From the NCBI RefSeq assembly GCF_023913775.1, contig NZ_JAMXAX010000008.1, positions 1-64,000 on the forward strand: DNA of 64,000 nt, given 5' to 3'. The translations under genes and the position numbers were made by a program. The notes under the pieces are model-generated. The model searched no databases. It saw nothing but the letters and a program-made list of their open reading frames with translations, and was not told where the DNA came from. This document shows, piece by piece, positions 27,712 to 37,903 of this stretch. Position 1 is the first letter of the stretch; each line of letters starts with the position of its first letter. The stretch comes from Acidovorax facilis (GTDB taxonomy: Bacteria; Pseudomonadota; Gammaproteobacteria; Burkholderiales; Burkholderiaceae_C).

Positions 27712-29627
27712 AGCAGGTGATCCGGCGCTAGCGGGCCCAGCAGTTGCAGCATCAGCCGCAGTGGTGCGCTGGCATCGGGTTCGGTGGTGGCATCTGGCAG
27801 GCCGCTGCCCTCGGGGGCGTGCCACACCAGCTTGCCACCGTCGCGCAACTGCACATGCCAGGCGGCTTCGCGCAACGCGGTTTCGATCTGCGTGGTGGCG
27901 CGGCGTGACAGGTCGCTGCTGCGGATCAGCAGCGCGATCTCCGTGTTCTGGCGCTGCGAGCGGATGTCCAGGTTCATCGAACCCACCACCAGCAGGCGGC
28001 CGTCCATGATCAGAATCTTGGAGTGCAGCATAGCGCGTGAGCTGCCGACAGAGCTGGCCGCACCGCTGGTCCCATCACGCCCCCCCGTGCTGCCCGTGGA
28101 GCCCAGTGCTCCGCGCAGCACGCCCGTGAGCTCGCTGCGCATTTCGTACAGCTCGACGCCCATGGCCAGCAGATCGGGCCGGTGGCGCGCATAGCCTGCG
28201 TGGGCAATGGGTGCATCGTTGGAGGCCAGCGAGTTGGTGAGCACCCGCACCCGAACGCCCCGCGCGCGTGCGGCTGCAAAGGCCTGCTTCATGTCGGGCC
28301 CTGGCACGAAGTAGGGCGAAATGATGAGCAGATCGCGCCGCGCCTGTCCCATGAGGTGCAGCAGTCCATCCACCACGGTATCGGTCTGGGCATCAAGAGT
28401 TGCAGGGTCGGGGGTAGACACTGCTGCAGTGGCCGATGGGATGCCGTTGGCGGGATTGGACGCTGACGATTCGGGGGTGGCAGCGGCACCGGCCGCCACG
28501 GTCAGGGCTTCGGTGGGGGCCTTGGCTGGCGCACGCGCAGCGCCCCGCGACACGACGGCGAGGGGGGTGGCCCGGGCCGGGGGCTTTTCAGGCAGCGCGG
28601 CCAGGGAGGTGCCATCGGGCGGAATCTTGGCAGGCTTGTCCACCAGCACCGCCGCAGGGGCCCAGGTGAACTGCGCTTGCGCCAGGTCCATGGGCTGGTA
28701 GTCCCAGATGCGCGCACGCTGGGCGGCGGTGGTGCGCCGGCCGTCTTGCACGGGCTGACTGTCCGGTGCCAGGGCGCCACCCTGGCCTGCGATACGCTCG
28801 CGCTGCACGGCATCCGAGTTGCGCATGCGCTCGCGCAGAATGTCCAGTTCCTCCCGCGTGACCAGCGATTGCACGGGGTAGGCGCGCTCGTTGTTCCAAT
28901 AGCTGTCGAAACTGCGGGAGAGATCCTGCACCACAGGCCCTGCTGCCAGCACGTCCAGGTCCACAAAATTGCCGGAGTCGGCATTGCCGAAATAGGCGTC
29001 CCCCAGGTTGCGGCCCCCGGTGACGCCCATGGCGTTGTCGGCGATGAAGAGCTTGTTGTGCATGCGCTGCTGCACCCGCGAAAAGTCGCTCAACGCGCTG
29101 AACATGCGCCCCAGCGGCGAGCCCCGTGCCCCGGTGAGCGGGTTGAACATGCGCATCTCGATGTTGGGTACAAAGGCCAGGCGCATCACCTGCGCATCGC
29201 GGCCCACGCTGTGAAAATCGTCCAGCAGCACCCGCACACGCACGCCGCGCCGGGCTGCGGCCACCACGCTGAGCAGCAGGCGCTCGGTGCTGGCGTCGGC
29301 ATGGATGGCGTAGTACTGCAGGTCCAGCGTTTTCTGCGCGGCATCTACCAGCGCCAGGCGGCTGCTGTAGGCTGCCTGTGGCCCACTGAGCAGCAGGAAC
29401 CCCGAGGGGTGGCGGCCGCCTGCCGATGCCCGGCGATCCTCGACGAGTTGGCCCAGGGGCGTCCCTGCGGGGGAGGTCAGGGCGCTCGACACTGGCCGCT
29501 CCACGTCCTTGGGCAGGCCGGCGCAGCCGCTGGTTGCGCCTGCGACGATGACGGCCAAAAGCGCCAGCCAGCCGTAGCGGGCCGTGTTGCCCAGAAACGC
29601 TGGAATGGCAGGTGTCGATAAAAGCAT
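27708..29627 (-). CDS. Phospholipase D-family lipoprotein, cardiolipin synthase C-like
   Basis: This 639-residue protein has a lipoprotein-type signal with Cys35 in ATSGCAG. It carries two HKD motifs of the phospholipase D superfamily: HNKLFIAD from His190 and HSKILIMD from His535, each followed by the conserved GGRNLGDAYF or GSMNLDIRS segment. The arrangement matches ClsC/YmdC, which makes cardiolipin from phosphatidylglycerol and phosphatidylethanolamine. An alanine/proline-rich insertion of about 100 residues between the motifs (AARAPAKAPTEALTVAAGAA) is longer than I expect and probably disordered. It follows amtB on the same strand after 107 bases. Confidence 0.88.
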   Translation of the reverse strand: MLLSTPAIPAFLGNTARYGWLALLAVIVAGATSGCAGLPKDVERPVSSALTSPAGTPLGQLVEDRRASAGGRHPSGFLLLSGPQAAYSSRLALVDAAQKTLDLQYYAIHADASTERLLLSVVAAARRGVRVRVLLDDFHSVGRDAQVMRLAFVPNIEMRMFNPLTGARGSPLGRMFSALSDFSRVQQRMHNKLFIADNAMGVTGGRNLGDAYFGNADSGNFVDLDVLAAGPVVQDLSRSFDSYWNNERAYPVQSLVTREELDILRERMRNSDAVQRERIAGQGGALAPDSQPVQDGRRTTAAQRARIWDYQPMDLAQAQFTWAPAAVLVDKPAKIPPDGTSLAALPEKPPARATPLAVVSRGAARAPAKAPTEALTVAAGAAATPESSASNPANGIPSATAAVSTPDPATLDAQTDTVVDGLLHLMGQARRDLLIISPYFVPGPDMKQAFAAARARGVRVRVLTNSLASNDAPIAHAGYARHRPDLLAMGVELYEMRSELTGVLRGALGSTGSTGGRDGTSGAASSVGSSRAMLHSKILIMDGRLLVVGSMNLDIRSQRQNTEIALLIRSSDLSRRATTQIETALREAAWHVQLRDGGKLVWHAPEGSGLPDATTEPDASAPLRLMLQLLGPLAPDHLL

Positions 29628-29734
29628 GGCGCGATTGTGACCGTGTGGCGGTGGCCGCGCTTGTCAGACGCGGCGCCAACTCCGCCACAGTGGCTGCCCA
29701 GGCTGGCAGCTGCCTCCTCAGCGTCTTACCGGGT

Positions 29735-30937
29735 TTACCAGCTCACTTCGCGGTCTGGCGTGGCGCTGATCTTGTGGATCGACAGGTCAGCCCCGTCAAA
29801 TTCCTCTTCCTGCGTGAGCCGCAGGCCCACCGTGCTCTTGAGAATGCCATACACCACCAGGCCACCCACCAGCGCCCAGGCCACGCCCAGGGTGCTGCCG
29901 ATCAACTGGGCCGAGAAGCTCACACCACCGAGCCCACCCAGCGCCTTGCTGCCGAAAATGCCTGCTGCCAGCCCGCCCCATGTGCCGCACAGGCCATGCA
30001 ACGGCCACACGCCGAGCACGTCATCGATCTTCCAGCGGTTCTGGGTGAGCGTGAACATCACCACAAAGATTGCTCCTGCCACGGCACCCACCACCAGCGC
30101 TCCCAGCGGGTGCATCAGGTCCGACCCCGCGCACACAGCCACCAGCCCGGCCAGCGGGCCGTTGTGCACGAAGCCCGGGTCGTTCTTGCCCAGCACCAAC
30201 GCCGCCAACGTGCCGCCCACCATGGCCATCAGCGAGTTCACCGCTACCAGGCCGGAGAGCTTGTCCACGGTCTGTGCGCTCATCACATTGAAGCCGAACC
30301 ATCCCACCACCAGCACCCAGGCGCCCAGCGCCAAAAACGGGATGTTGGAAGGCGGATGTGCAGAGATGGCCCCGTCCTTGCGGTAGCGGTTGGCGCGCGA
30401 GCCCAGCAGGATCACGGCCGGCAGGGCGATCCACCCGCCCATGGCATGCACGACGATGGAGCCCGCAAAGTCGTGGAACTCTTCGCCCGTTAGTCCCTTG
30501 ATCCAGGCCTGCACCCCAAAGTGCTGGTTCCAGGCAATGCCTTCAAAGAACGGATACACAAACCCCACAATGACCGCCGTGGCCATCAGCTGGGGCCAGA
30601 ACTTGGCCCGCTCCGCGATCCCGCCCGACACAATCGCCGGAATGGCAGCCGCAAAAGTGAGCAGGAAGAAGAACTTGACCAGTGCGTAGCCGTTTTGCTG
30701 CGCCAGCGATTCCGCGCTCACAAAGAAATGCGTGCCATAGGCCACGCTGTAGCCCACCACAAAATACACCACGGTGGACACCGAAAAGTCCACCAGGATC
30801 TTGACCAGCGCATTCACCTGGTTCTTTTTGCGAACCGTGCCCAGTTCCAGAAAGGCAAACCCTGCATGCATGGCCAGCACCATGATGGCCCCCAGAAGAA
30901 TGAACAGGGCATCAGTGCCCTGTTTGAGTGCTTCCAT
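29735..30937 (-). CDS. amtB: Ammonium transporter
   Basis: The 400-residue inner-membrane channel of the Amt/Mep/Rh family has eleven hydrophobic segments. Signatures include AFLELGTVRKKNQVNALVKI, DFAGSIVVHAMGGW (first pore histidine) and DVLGVWPLHGLCGTWGGLA (second pore histidine). It lacks a signal sequence at the ATG at 30937, which follows a GAGG ribosome-binding site. No glnK is adjacent, unlike many glnK-amtB operons. A sigma-54 promoter upstream suggests nitrogen-limited expression through NtrC. Confidence 0.95.
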   Translation of the reverse strand: MEALKQGTDALFILLGAIMVLAMHAGFAFLELGTVRKKNQVNALVKILVDFSVSTVVYFVVGYSVAYGTHFFVSAESLAQQNGYALVKFFFLLTFAAAIPAIVSGGIAERAKFWPQLMATAVIVGFVYPFFEGIAWNQHFGVQAWIKGLTGEEFHDFAGSIVVHAMGGWIALPAVILLGSRANRYRKDGAISAHPPSNIPFLALGAWVLVVGWFGFNVMSAQTVDKLSGLVAVNSLMAMVGGTLAALVLGKNDPGFVHNGPLAGLVAVCAGSDLMHPLGALVVGAVAGAIFVVMFTLTQNRWKIDDVLGVWPLHGLCGTWGGLAAGIFGSKALGGLGGVSFSAQLIGSTLGVAWALVGGLVVYGILKSTVGLRLTQEEEFDGADLSIHKISATPDREVSW

Positions 30938-31010
30938 AACGTCCTCGCGCGATTGGTTGATCTGTTCTGGTGCGTTTTGAGCCTGGCTACCAGATTTGCA
31001 CCAAGTTGAA

Positions 31011-31027
31011 GCAAAAATCGCGCCAAA
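31011..31027 (-). promoter_or_regulatory. Sigma-54 (RpoN) promoter of amtB
   Basis: On the minus strand TTTGGCGCGATTTTTGC matches YTGGCACG-N4-TTGC with a GG at -24, a GC at -12 and exactly ten bases between them; only the A of GGCAC differs. It lies 74 bases upstream of the amtB start, as expected for a nitrogen-regulated gene. Confidence 0.75.
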
Positions 31028-31043
31028 GGATGGTGCGTTGTTT

Positions 31044-31060
31044 TGCACTGTTTTGGTGTG
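31044..31060. promoter_or_regulatory. Candidate NtrC-binding site
   Basis: TGCACTGTTTTGGTGTG fits the NtrC pattern TGCAC-N6-GGTGC except for one base. It lies upstream of the sigma-54 promoter, but closer than usual. The assignment rests on the motif and the nitrogen role of amtB. Confidence 0.4.
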
Positions 31061-31312
31061 ATGTGGAGGGGTAGGGGGCAATGGGATTTGCCGGGACAGG
31101 TGGGTGAGCTGGGTGACGGTAGCTATCTGGCATATCTTCGTGCTGCGCAGATGAGGGCCTATCGCGCGATGGTGCAGAGCATTGTCTTGCAGGCATTCCC
31201 ACTGGGCTACGCCGTGAGAGTCCACCTGCTGCTGCTGTTCAGCCGTTGCCTCACCCGTTTGTCTTTCACCATCCGCACTGCGAAGCCTGTGCGTGCGGGC
31301 AGGGTGGAGGTG

Positions 31313-32422
31313 TTAGAAACTGTCGCGCCCCTGCACGCGTGCCACAACACGCAAGTCCGCGCCCAAGGTCTCTACGGACTTGAATTCCAGCGCCAGCCCA
31401 TCGGCCAAGGCCGTCAGCGGGCCAAAGTCTGCAATCCCCCGTCCTGCACCCAAAAGCCGTGGTGCCAGGTACAACAACAGCTCATCGACCAGGCCTTCTC
31501 GGACCAGAGAGCCATTGAGCTTGTGCCCGGCCTCTACATGCAGCTCGTTGATGCCCCGTTGGCCCAGGTCCTGAAGCATTGCCGAAAGATCGACCTTGCC
31601 GTTCGCATTGGGCAGGTGGATCACCGTGGCCCCACAGGCTTGCAAGGCTGCCTTCTTGGTTTCGTTTTCGGAGGCCGTGTAGACATAACAATCGCGCCCG
31701 TTCATCAGCAGATTGGTGTCGGTCGGCAACTGCAACTGGCTGTCCACCACCACCACATGGGGCTGGCGTGGCGTAGGCACTTCGCGGACGTCAAGCCGGG
31801 GGTTGTCATCCAGCACAGTGCCAATGCCCGTCAATACAGCACACGCCCTGGCCCTCCACGCATGCCCATCCGCCCGGGCAGCGCGGGACGTGATCCACTG
31901 GCTGGCGCCATTGTTCAGGGCGGTGGTGCCATCCAGCGAGCTTGCAACTTTCAGCCGCACCCAGGGTGTACCCCGGATCATGCGGCTGAAAAAACCGATG
32001 TTGAGTTCTCGGGATTCTTCAGCCCCCGGGCCGACCACGACCTCAACCCCTGCCGCACGCAGCCGGTCAAACCCGCGCCCCCCCACCAAAGGGTTTGGGT
32101 CCGCCAACGAGGCCACCACTTTGGCAACACCCGCTTGGATGAGTGCATCGCAGCAGGGGCCGGTTCGCCCGTGGTGGGAACAGGGCTCCAGCGTGACATA
32201 GGCTGTGGCGCCCGACGTATCGAACCCCTTGCCGCTGGCGTCGCGCAAGGCCACCACTTCAGCGTGCGGCCCACCCGCACGCTGCGTGAACCCTTGGCCT
32301 ATCACTTCGCCGCTTGGAGAGACAAGCACGCAGCCAACACGCGGGTTGGGGTTGGAAACAAAAAGCGCCTGGGTGGCGAGCCCAAGCGCTTGGTGGATGT
32401 GAGGGGGCGCTTTGTGAATCAT
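31313..32422 (-). CDS. ribD: Riboflavin biosynthesis deaminase/reductase RibD
   Basis: This 369-residue bifunctional enzyme deaminates and then reduces the pyrimidine intermediate of riboflavin synthesis. The N-terminal cytidine-deaminase-type domain binds zinc through His53, Cys81 and Cys90 with catalytic Glu55 (GGPHAEVVAL and LEPCSHHGRTGPC). The C-terminal reductase contains LKVASSLDGTTAL, ITSRAARADGHAWRARA and ELHVEAGHKLNGSL, with Gly instead of the usual Gly-Pro after EAG. The ATG at 32422 is preferred to a TTG nine bases earlier. It lies 25 bases after pilE, so it may be read through from the pilin cluster. Confidence 0.94.
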   Translation of the reverse strand: MIHKAPPHIHQALGLATQALFVSNPNPRVGCVLVSPSGEVIGQGFTQRAGGPHAEVVALRDASGKGFDTSGATAYVTLEPCSHHGRTGPCCDALIQAGVAKVVASLADPNPLVGGRGFDRLRAAGVEVVVGPGAEESRELNIGFFSRMIRGTPWVRLKVASSLDGTTALNNGASQWITSRAARADGHAWRARACAVLTGIGTVLDDNPRLDVREVPTPRQPHVVVVDSQLQLPTDTNLLMNGRDCYVYTASENETKKAALQACGATVIHLPNANGKVDLSAMLQDLGQRGINELHVEAGHKLNGSLVREGLVDELLLYLAPRLLGAGRGIADFGPLTALADGLALEFKSVETLGADLRVVARVQGRDSF

Positions 32423-32447
32423 GGCGCCCAAGATGGTAGCTTAGTGG

Positions 32448-32876
32448 CTATTTGTTCCAGCAGGTGGCATCAAAGCCAGCATCACTTTGGATTTTCCCGT
32501 TGGCACCTCGTATCCCTGTGTGGGTCAATGTGTAGTTGCCGCATTTGTCACCTACCTGGGGCGTGCCTGCCCGAGGCGTCGCCGTTAACGTGAACGATGA
32601 GGTCGTAGCAGGGCCCCCAATGGCTATGGTGTATCGCTTGGTGGCATCCCCAGCCCAAGTCAGCGTGCTTGGCAGCGCGGTTGGGTAACTACCGGTGGCA
32701 GTGGAGGCTCTCTCCAACCATTGCTGCGCCTGTAGCAATCCAGCGCGCGCGTCAGCACGGTGCCCGCGTCGGATGTACTCGCTGTACGAAGGTATGGCGA
32801 TTGCGGTGAGTATGCCAATGATGGCCACCACAATCATCACCTCGATCAGCGTGAAGCCCTGGTGCTTTTTGTGCAT
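32448..32876 (-). CDS. pilE: Type IV prepilin, PilE-like minor pilin
   Basis: The 142-residue prepilin is cut by PilD between Gly7 and Phe8 of [20 protein letters not shown] (leader MHKKHQG), leaving Glu5 of the mature protein in place. The long hydrophobic helix follows, then [20 protein letters not shown], a conserved PilE feature. Two C-terminal cysteines (DKCGNY and DATCWNK) can form the D-loop disulfide. Its position at the end of a minor-pilin operon after pilY1 matches PilE of Pseudomonas rather than the major pilin. Confidence 0.9.
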   Translation of the reverse strand: MHKKHQGFTLIEVMIVVAIIGILTAIAIPSYSEYIRRGHRADARAGLLQAQQWLERASTATGSYPTALPSTLTWAGDATKRYTIAIGGPATTSSFTLTATPRAGTPQVGDKCGNYTLTHTGIRGANGKIQSDAGFDATCWNK

Positions 32877-32905
32877 ATGATTTTGCTCTCTGGTTGACGC
32901 ACCGA

Positions 32906-35900
32906 TTATTGCAGCTGGCGCCAGCTGGGGCGTGCAGGTTGCTCAGGCATGCGTGCAAGCTTGTCGGGCTTGTTGTCTCCTCCAGAGAGCGTAATGGTTT
33001 TTTTGCCGGCTACATTGCTGACAGCTCCGGGTGGCAGTGTCATCCGTGACACGCCATCGTCTGTGGTGTTGTAGAAGCCATCGCCATTGCGGTCCATAAC
33101 TTGTACGCCTGGTTTCTTGCCATCCATGATATTGAGCAAGGTAAGGTAGGCTTTCTCTGGCGTGCCTGCCGGTTCACAGGTTTCGTCAGTGGAACCGTTG
33201 CCACCGTACGCGGGAGTAACTGAAAACACCATCAAATTGTTGCTTGCATCGAAGAAACTTATCGGACGCAGCACACGCTCGCTGGTTACTTGGAAATTGA
33301 AGTACCAGCCTTTCTTCACGGGGCCTTTGGTAGCATCGTAGTTGACATTATTCTGGGTCATTTGCCAGAAGCGCCGAGCAGAACTCACTCCTTGACCTGC
33401 AATACCTGTGGTATCCACCATGTCTTGCTTGACCAGATCGCTGGTTCCACTGACAGCAGTAGGAATCACACCATCGTCGGATATATCTGTATTGATGACA
33501 AGCTTGCCAGAATTGATTTTGTAGTGTGTGTTGTCAAGAATGGAATAGACAGACTGCACATCCGTACTGCTCCGATCATTGTCAGTGAGATTAGCTCCGG
33601 TACCAAAGGCCACCATCATGCCGCCCGCACCACGGTCATTCGCCTTGACGGTGGGAGGTGCAGTGATGGGCTGCCGCTTTCCAGAGTACTCTGCAGTAAA
33701 CAAAGGTTTACAAATAGAGGTTTTCCAGGCACAAGGTGTGGCATCGGTGCTTCCCCATGCTGCGACCGACCAGACGCTGGCATTGGGGCTGGTCAGGTCA
33801 AACTTCCAGAGATTGCCTTTCAGATCACCAGCGTAAACGATATCCACTTTACCATCGCTGTTGATATCCACTGGTTTGGGTGCCGAAAGGCCGTTGGCAA
33901 TGACATTGGTGTCGAGAGTAGCATTAATTGGGGAGCTGATTTTTTGGTTCCCTGTAGCAACAATTTTCACCAATTCTTTGAGGCCATCCAAATATTGAAT
34001 CAGTAGAACGGGCCGCTCATTTTTACTGTTATAACCATTGCCCATAATTACAGCCCACCGATTGTCGTTCATCATTGCGACTTGGCTGGCTTTGAATGGA
34101 TTGTTGTCATCCATGACGGGAGGATGGAAAATATGACCAATGTCCTCATCGTCGCTGCCTGCCGTCAATGGCGCGCTGGGGTGCAAGGTTTTGTCCATTA
34201 CAACCAAGTCTTTGGCATTGACAGTGGCGAAGGTCGTTGCGGGAGTACCTGACTTCCCACCAGGCTGGGTAACATCAAGCACGAAATACCCCTTGCCTCC
34301 TGCTCCCAAGGTGCCAACCAGAAGGGTTCGCCAATCTGGTGGCGATGCACTATCTGCCAGGTTTGCATCACCTGTGAACGGAGAGCCATCTACGTAGTAG
34401 CGATGAACGTAACCGGGTTCGCTTAACTTAGCGAGTTCAGGAACGACTGCTTTGGGAATGTATGCAATCTGCTCTTCCCCATCGACTCCAGAAAAACCGT
34501 GCAGCATGCCGTCATTGCCGCCTACATAGACCATCGGCAGTCGGTTTTTGTGCGTAGAAACGAAGGATTTATAACCTTTGAACGAGTAATTGCTAGCAGG
34601 CTTATCGACGTACCAGATACTGGAGTTTCCAATATCTCCCTGCCGTGAGTCGCGTACGCGAAATGGTTTACTGGCAGTACCTTCTTCATAGGTCCTTTCA
34701 CCCCTTATGAAATTGGTACGCTTTTCCCCAAGACTACCACCGTCAAGAAGTGTCTTCTGAGTTGCACTCAATTTTGTCGTCCCAGTTTCCCATTCAAAAG
34801 ATACGCCTTGGTTGGTATCGTCATTTGTGGTCAAAATCACCCGGGTTGAAATGTCCCGAAGATCCAGCTTGTTGGCGGTAGTTTTATGGGTGCTGCCGCT
34901 CACAACTCCCCATCCTGGATCAGGCGATGTATTGCCTGACGTGTCAATTTTATCGGCTCTTACATACCCTGACCACTTCTTTGGGTCATAGCCTGCAGTA
35001 AATCGCTGAAGATCAGTTCGGATGTTGGTGCTGGAACTACCTGCCATACTGGCTACATCGGCCGTATTTTCAAGATTAATATTTTCAAGAATCTTTTTGA
35101 ATGCTTCTTTTAAGTCATATTTACGGCCAGGGCCGGTAGGGTAGAATTTTCCGCGACTATTAATTGCAATATGCCAAAGTTCGGCAGGATTGTTGGAATT
35201 AAGATTTTGGAGTACTGTGGGTACCCAGGTCGTTGTGCCTGCGACGAGCTTTGAGTAATCTCCGCCCGCACCGTAGTTGTCATCATCTGCCATCGACCAT
35301 TTGGGTGCGCTTGGCCACGAATAAGCATCGGTGCCGTACCCTATGGTGTAGTTTACGAGGTGCTGCCATTTGGCTGGATTGTGCTTCGGATTCCAGTACC
35401 GTTGTAATGTGGTTGAACCAAAGGTTTCTGTAGAGGGAACTCCATCAGTTGTACTGGGCTTGATCAAGTCGTCAATGCCTGTCTGCAAATCTTCACGCCA
35501 CATTCTCATGGCCCAATCTGCTAATAAATTACCTTGCGCACCCCGATAGACGTTGGTTTGATCAGATGCTGTATCGTAAATTTGCCCGTCTGGGAGTGTG
35601 TAATTCACATTGTCTGCCTCTCCAGGCAGTTCGCTGGCGGCATAGCCGTTCCAGCCGCCATCGGTCATGAAAATGTGGTATGAGCGGCGGCAACCCAAGT
35701 AAGGTTCTTCCTTTGTCCCAGGTGTATAGGCCCAAGGACTATTCAAGCTCTTACCCACTTTCATATAGGTGTAGGCTTGTTTCATCATCCGGTGAGATGG
35801 TGTTCCGCTATTTGCTGAAAGGCTACCCGCGAAACTCAAAAAATTGGTCCGATGGGTGTCGTCAAGAACTTTCATGGAGTTGACAGCACCTGCAGTCAGA

Positions 35901-36232
35901 TTGCCTGCCCCAGTGGATCCACCATTGTTGTGCATCACCTGCCATGCCAAGCGAATCTTCCCATCGGGCAACAGCAGTTTGTCATTGAATACGACTGCGA
36001 GAGCCTCTTTCAAGCGGAACATCTTGGTCTTGGTATCCCCGCCTCCTACTTGTTCGCTCATACTCCCGGAATCATCTACAGACAGAATGACATTCGGTGT
36101 CGGGGGTATGGATACCAAACCCGGGGGAAGTGTTGAAAAATCCAGGGGGTCAGCTAGCGTTACTTGAGGGGTGCAGACTGCAGCAATCAGAGCGCCGATG
36201 GCCGTTTTTTTGAATAATGGCGATTTTTTCAT
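32906..36232 (-). CDS. pilY1: Type IV pilus tip adhesin/assembly factor PilY1
   Basis: This 1108-residue exported protein starts with a Sec signal ending near TLA/DPL at residue 27. A von Willebrand A-like segment carries the MIDAS pattern DDSGS at residues 53-57. The C-terminal part is a PilY1 beta-propeller: [17 protein letters not shown], and a calcium-binding loop [16 protein letters not shown] beginning at Asp789, as in the loop that controls pilus extension and retraction in Pseudomonas. A second EF-like loop, [13 protein letters not shown], lies near the C-terminus. It needs the upstream minor pilins for export to the pilus tip. GC is visibly lower than in flanking genes. Ligand specificity is unknown. 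Confidence 0.93.
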   Translation of the reverse strand: MKKSPLFKKTAIGALIAAVCTPQVTLADPLDFSTLPPGLVSIPPTPNVILSVDDSGSMSEQVGGGDTKTKMFRLKEALAVVFNDKLLLPDGKIRLAWQVMHNNGGSTGAGNLTAGAVNSMKVLDDTHRTNFLSFAGSLSANSGTPSHRMMKQAYTYMKVGKSLNSPWAYTPGTKEEPYLGCRRSYHIFMTDGGWNGYAASELPGEADNVNYTLPDGQIYDTASDQTNVYRGAQGNLLADWAMRMWREDLQTGIDDLIKPSTTDGVPSTETFGSTTLQRYWNPKHNPAKWQHLVNYTIGYGTDAYSWPSAPKWSMADDDNYGAGGDYSKLVAGTTTWVPTVLQNLNSNNPAELWHIAINSRGKFYPTGPGRKYDLKEAFKKILENINLENTADVASMAGSSSTNIRTDLQRFTAGYDPKKWSGYVRADKIDTSGNTSPDPGWGVVSGSTHKTTANKLDLRDISTRVILTTNDDTNQGVSFEWETGTTKLSATQKTLLDGGSLGEKRTNFIRGERTYEEGTASKPFRVRDSRQGDIGNSSIWYVDKPASNYSFKGYKSFVSTHKNRLPMVYVGGNDGMLHGFSGVDGEEQIAYIPKAVVPELAKLSEPGYVHRYYVDGSPFTGDANLADSASPPDWRTLLVGTLGAGGKGYFVLDVTQPGGKSGTPATTFATVNAKDLVVMDKTLHPSAPLTAGSDDEDIGHIFHPPVMDDNNPFKASQVAMMNDNRWAVIMGNGYNSKNERPVLLIQYLDGLKELVKIVATGNQKISSPINATLDTNVIANGLSAPKPVDINSDGKVDIVYAGDLKGNLWKFDLTSPNASVWSVAAWGSTDATPCAWKTSICKPLFTAEYSGKRQPITAPPTVKANDRGAGGMMVAFGTGANLTDNDRSSTDVQSVYSILDNTHYKINSGKLVINTDISDDGVIPTAVSGTSDLVKQDMVDTTGIAGQGVSSARRFWQMTQNNVNYDATKGPVKKGWYFNFQVTSERVLRPISFFDASNNLMVFSVTPAYGGNGSTDETCEPAGTPEKAYLTLLNIMDGKKPGVQVMDRNGDGFYNTTDDGVSRMTLPPGAVSNVAGKKTITLSGGDNKPDKLARMPEQPARPSWRQLQ

Positions 36233-36244
36233 AAAATTCTCCTG

Positions 36245-37000
36245 TCAGTTTTTCATTTTCTGACGAACAAAAGTTGACTGCAGCACAACCTGCGTACTCG
36301 GTTTAAGCCCACGAGCTACGGCAGTGATGCGATATGCGACGCTTGGAAGGAGGTTTAGTGCAAGGCTGTTGGAGCCATTGGTGATAAGGCCTGTATTCCC
36401 TGCATTGTTATCGTAGGGAAGAATTTCAATCCAGTACCAGCCGCCTTTGGTGGCATCATCTCCTGGCTGATTTAATTTCAGGATTGGGTTGCTTTTGCTG
36501 CCTGCCTCGGCGCCAGTAAATTGGCCATAGCGCGCCCCAACACCATCCACCATTAGTGCAGTCAATGTGGTCTTGTCATTCCAGAAATCCTGATTGCCTG
36601 TACGTTTCAGGCATATTCCCTTGATGCATTTTGTAGTTGCACCATCCAGTTCGCTCAAAATGTTCCCAATTTCCTTGTCTTCAGTGGGTATCCATACTTT
36701 ATTTACTACCGCGTCAGGAACTCTGCATACCTCGGGTTTACCTGCGGCCGGGACGCAGGCGGTCCCATCTGGTCGCTCACCACGGATGTCGAATTCTGCA
36801 TCCTGGACGAGCGCTTGCGCTGCTTCAAAAGCTCTCTGGTAGTCGGCGTCGTTGCCAACAATCATTTCATTGAACAGAGAGGTTCTGGAACCCCACATTG
36901 CCAATAAAGCTGAGAGCATGACAATAACTATTACTACGAATAGAGAAATGCCACGTTGTAATTGAGGGGTTTTTTTTGACATGCTTTGCATGATGGTCAT
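36245..37000 (-). CDS. pilX: Type IV pilus minor pilin PilX
   Basis: The 251-residue protein has a class III leader, RGISLFVVIVIVMLSALLAM, with cleavage predicted after the glycine. The usual Glu5 is absent in this helix, as in many PilX proteins. The body contains SLFNEMIVGNDADYQRAFEA and AQALVQDAEFDIRG, typical of the PilX/PilX_N family. It is 12 bases upstream of pilY1 and 9 bases downstream of pilW in the same operon. Minor pilins of this type prime pilus assembly at the membrane. Confidence 0.86.
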   Translation of the reverse strand: MTIMQSMSKKTPQLQRGISLFVVIVIVMLSALLAMWGSRTSLFNEMIVGNDADYQRAFEAAQALVQDAEFDIRGERPDGTACVPAAGKPEVCRVPDAVVNKVWIPTEDKEIGNILSELDGATTKCIKGICLKRTGNQDFWNDKTTLTALMVDGVGARYGQFTGAEAGSKSNPILKLNQPGDDATKGGWYWIEILPYDNNAGNTGLITNGSNSLALNLLPSVAYRITAVARGLKPSTQVVLQSTFVRQKMKN

Positions 37001-37009
37001 TGTCCGTAA

Positions 37010-37900
37010 TCAGCCCGTCAGCCCTTGGCTTCGCAACTGGTATGTGGTGCGAAAGGTAATGTGAAGGCGATTTTTTCGATTGGCCGGAAGTGTGCCGGTA
37101 CTGCTCATATTGACGGCAGTGCCATCACAGCCAGTGTAGGAGCTGCCGGCGGGCATATCGATGGGTTCATCGCCATAAAGTACGATGCATACATCTGCTC
37201 CATAAACAGTATTCCAGGCAGTTCCAATCGTGGTTGCATTGACAGTTTGAATTTTCGGAGCGCCTGTAGTGCTATCCGTTTGCCGAAGGTAGTTGACTTG
37301 GAAGTCTGCGATATTGCGGGCCAGCGCTTGTGATCCAATGCCTGTTCCGGCACAGCGAAATTCCTCACCTTGTAGAATGAACTGGCTCTGGAGGATGTTC
37401 TGTTCAAGAGGGGCTACCGGCAAATTCGGTGCGTTGGAGAGGCAGTCGCGGAAAAAAGAAACGTTGGATGCGGAGGTGAAGCTCGGTTCGGCATAATTCT
37501 GATATGCGACAGAGAGTTTGTATTCAGACGCTGTTGGTGAGTCTTTTCCAGAGATTGGCGGTGTAGATGCTGTCAGCGAGTGAAGTGATATATCTGGAGT
37601 GAAAGCAACAACATCTGCAGGGTCAATGGGATCGGTAGGTCCCTTATTGGCAGCCAGATCCAGGCGCATCGAACCTGCTTGCCGCAGTTGCTGTCCAATA
37701 ATGCGAAAGATATAAGAGGCTTGTTGTTGAATTTGGCTGGCATCACTCACAGTGCCAGATACCCCGCGCGAAATCATCAGTGCACTGGCAGCAACGGCAA
37801 TCGTCATAAGGCCAATGGTAATTCCAACCAATAACTCCACCAGTGTGGCGCCATGTTGAGTGGATAGATTTTCAGATCTTGGGAGATAGTTTTTTTTCAT
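37010..37900 (-). CDS. pilW: Type IV pilus minor pilin PilW
   Basis: The 296-residue prepilin has the cleavage region QHGATLVELLVGITIGLM (Gly17/Ala18, Glu22 being the mature fifth residue). IFRIIGQQLRQAGSMRLDL is a PilW signature, and the long globular domain has four cysteines in its second half. It sits between pilV and pilX with gaps of 3 and 9 bases, so translation is probably coupled. Function is in the tip-initiation complex with PilV, PilX and PilY1. Confidence 0.88.
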   Translation of the reverse strand: MKKNYLPRSENLSTQHGATLVELLVGITIGLMTIAVAASALMISRGVSGTVSDASQIQQQASYIFRIIGQQLRQAGSMRLDLAANKGPTDPIDPADVVAFTPDISLHSLTASTPPISGKDSPTASEYKLSVAYQNYAEPSFTSASNVSFFRDCLSNAPNLPVAPLEQNILQSQFILQGEEFRCAGTGIGSQALARNIADFQVNYLRQTDSTTGAPKIQTVNATTIGTAWNTVYGADVCIVLYGDEPIDMPAGSSYTGCDGTAVNMSSTGTLPANRKNRLHITFRTTYQLRSQGLTG

Positions 37901-37903
37901 TGT

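Larger units (their letters stand above)
30938..31312. other. Intergenic region upstream of amtB
   Basis: This 375-base gap contains the sigma-54 promoter and candidate NtrC site described separately, both on the amtB side. The remaining 250 bases up to the ribD stop codon show no coding sequence, repeat or clear terminator. Confidence 0.5.
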
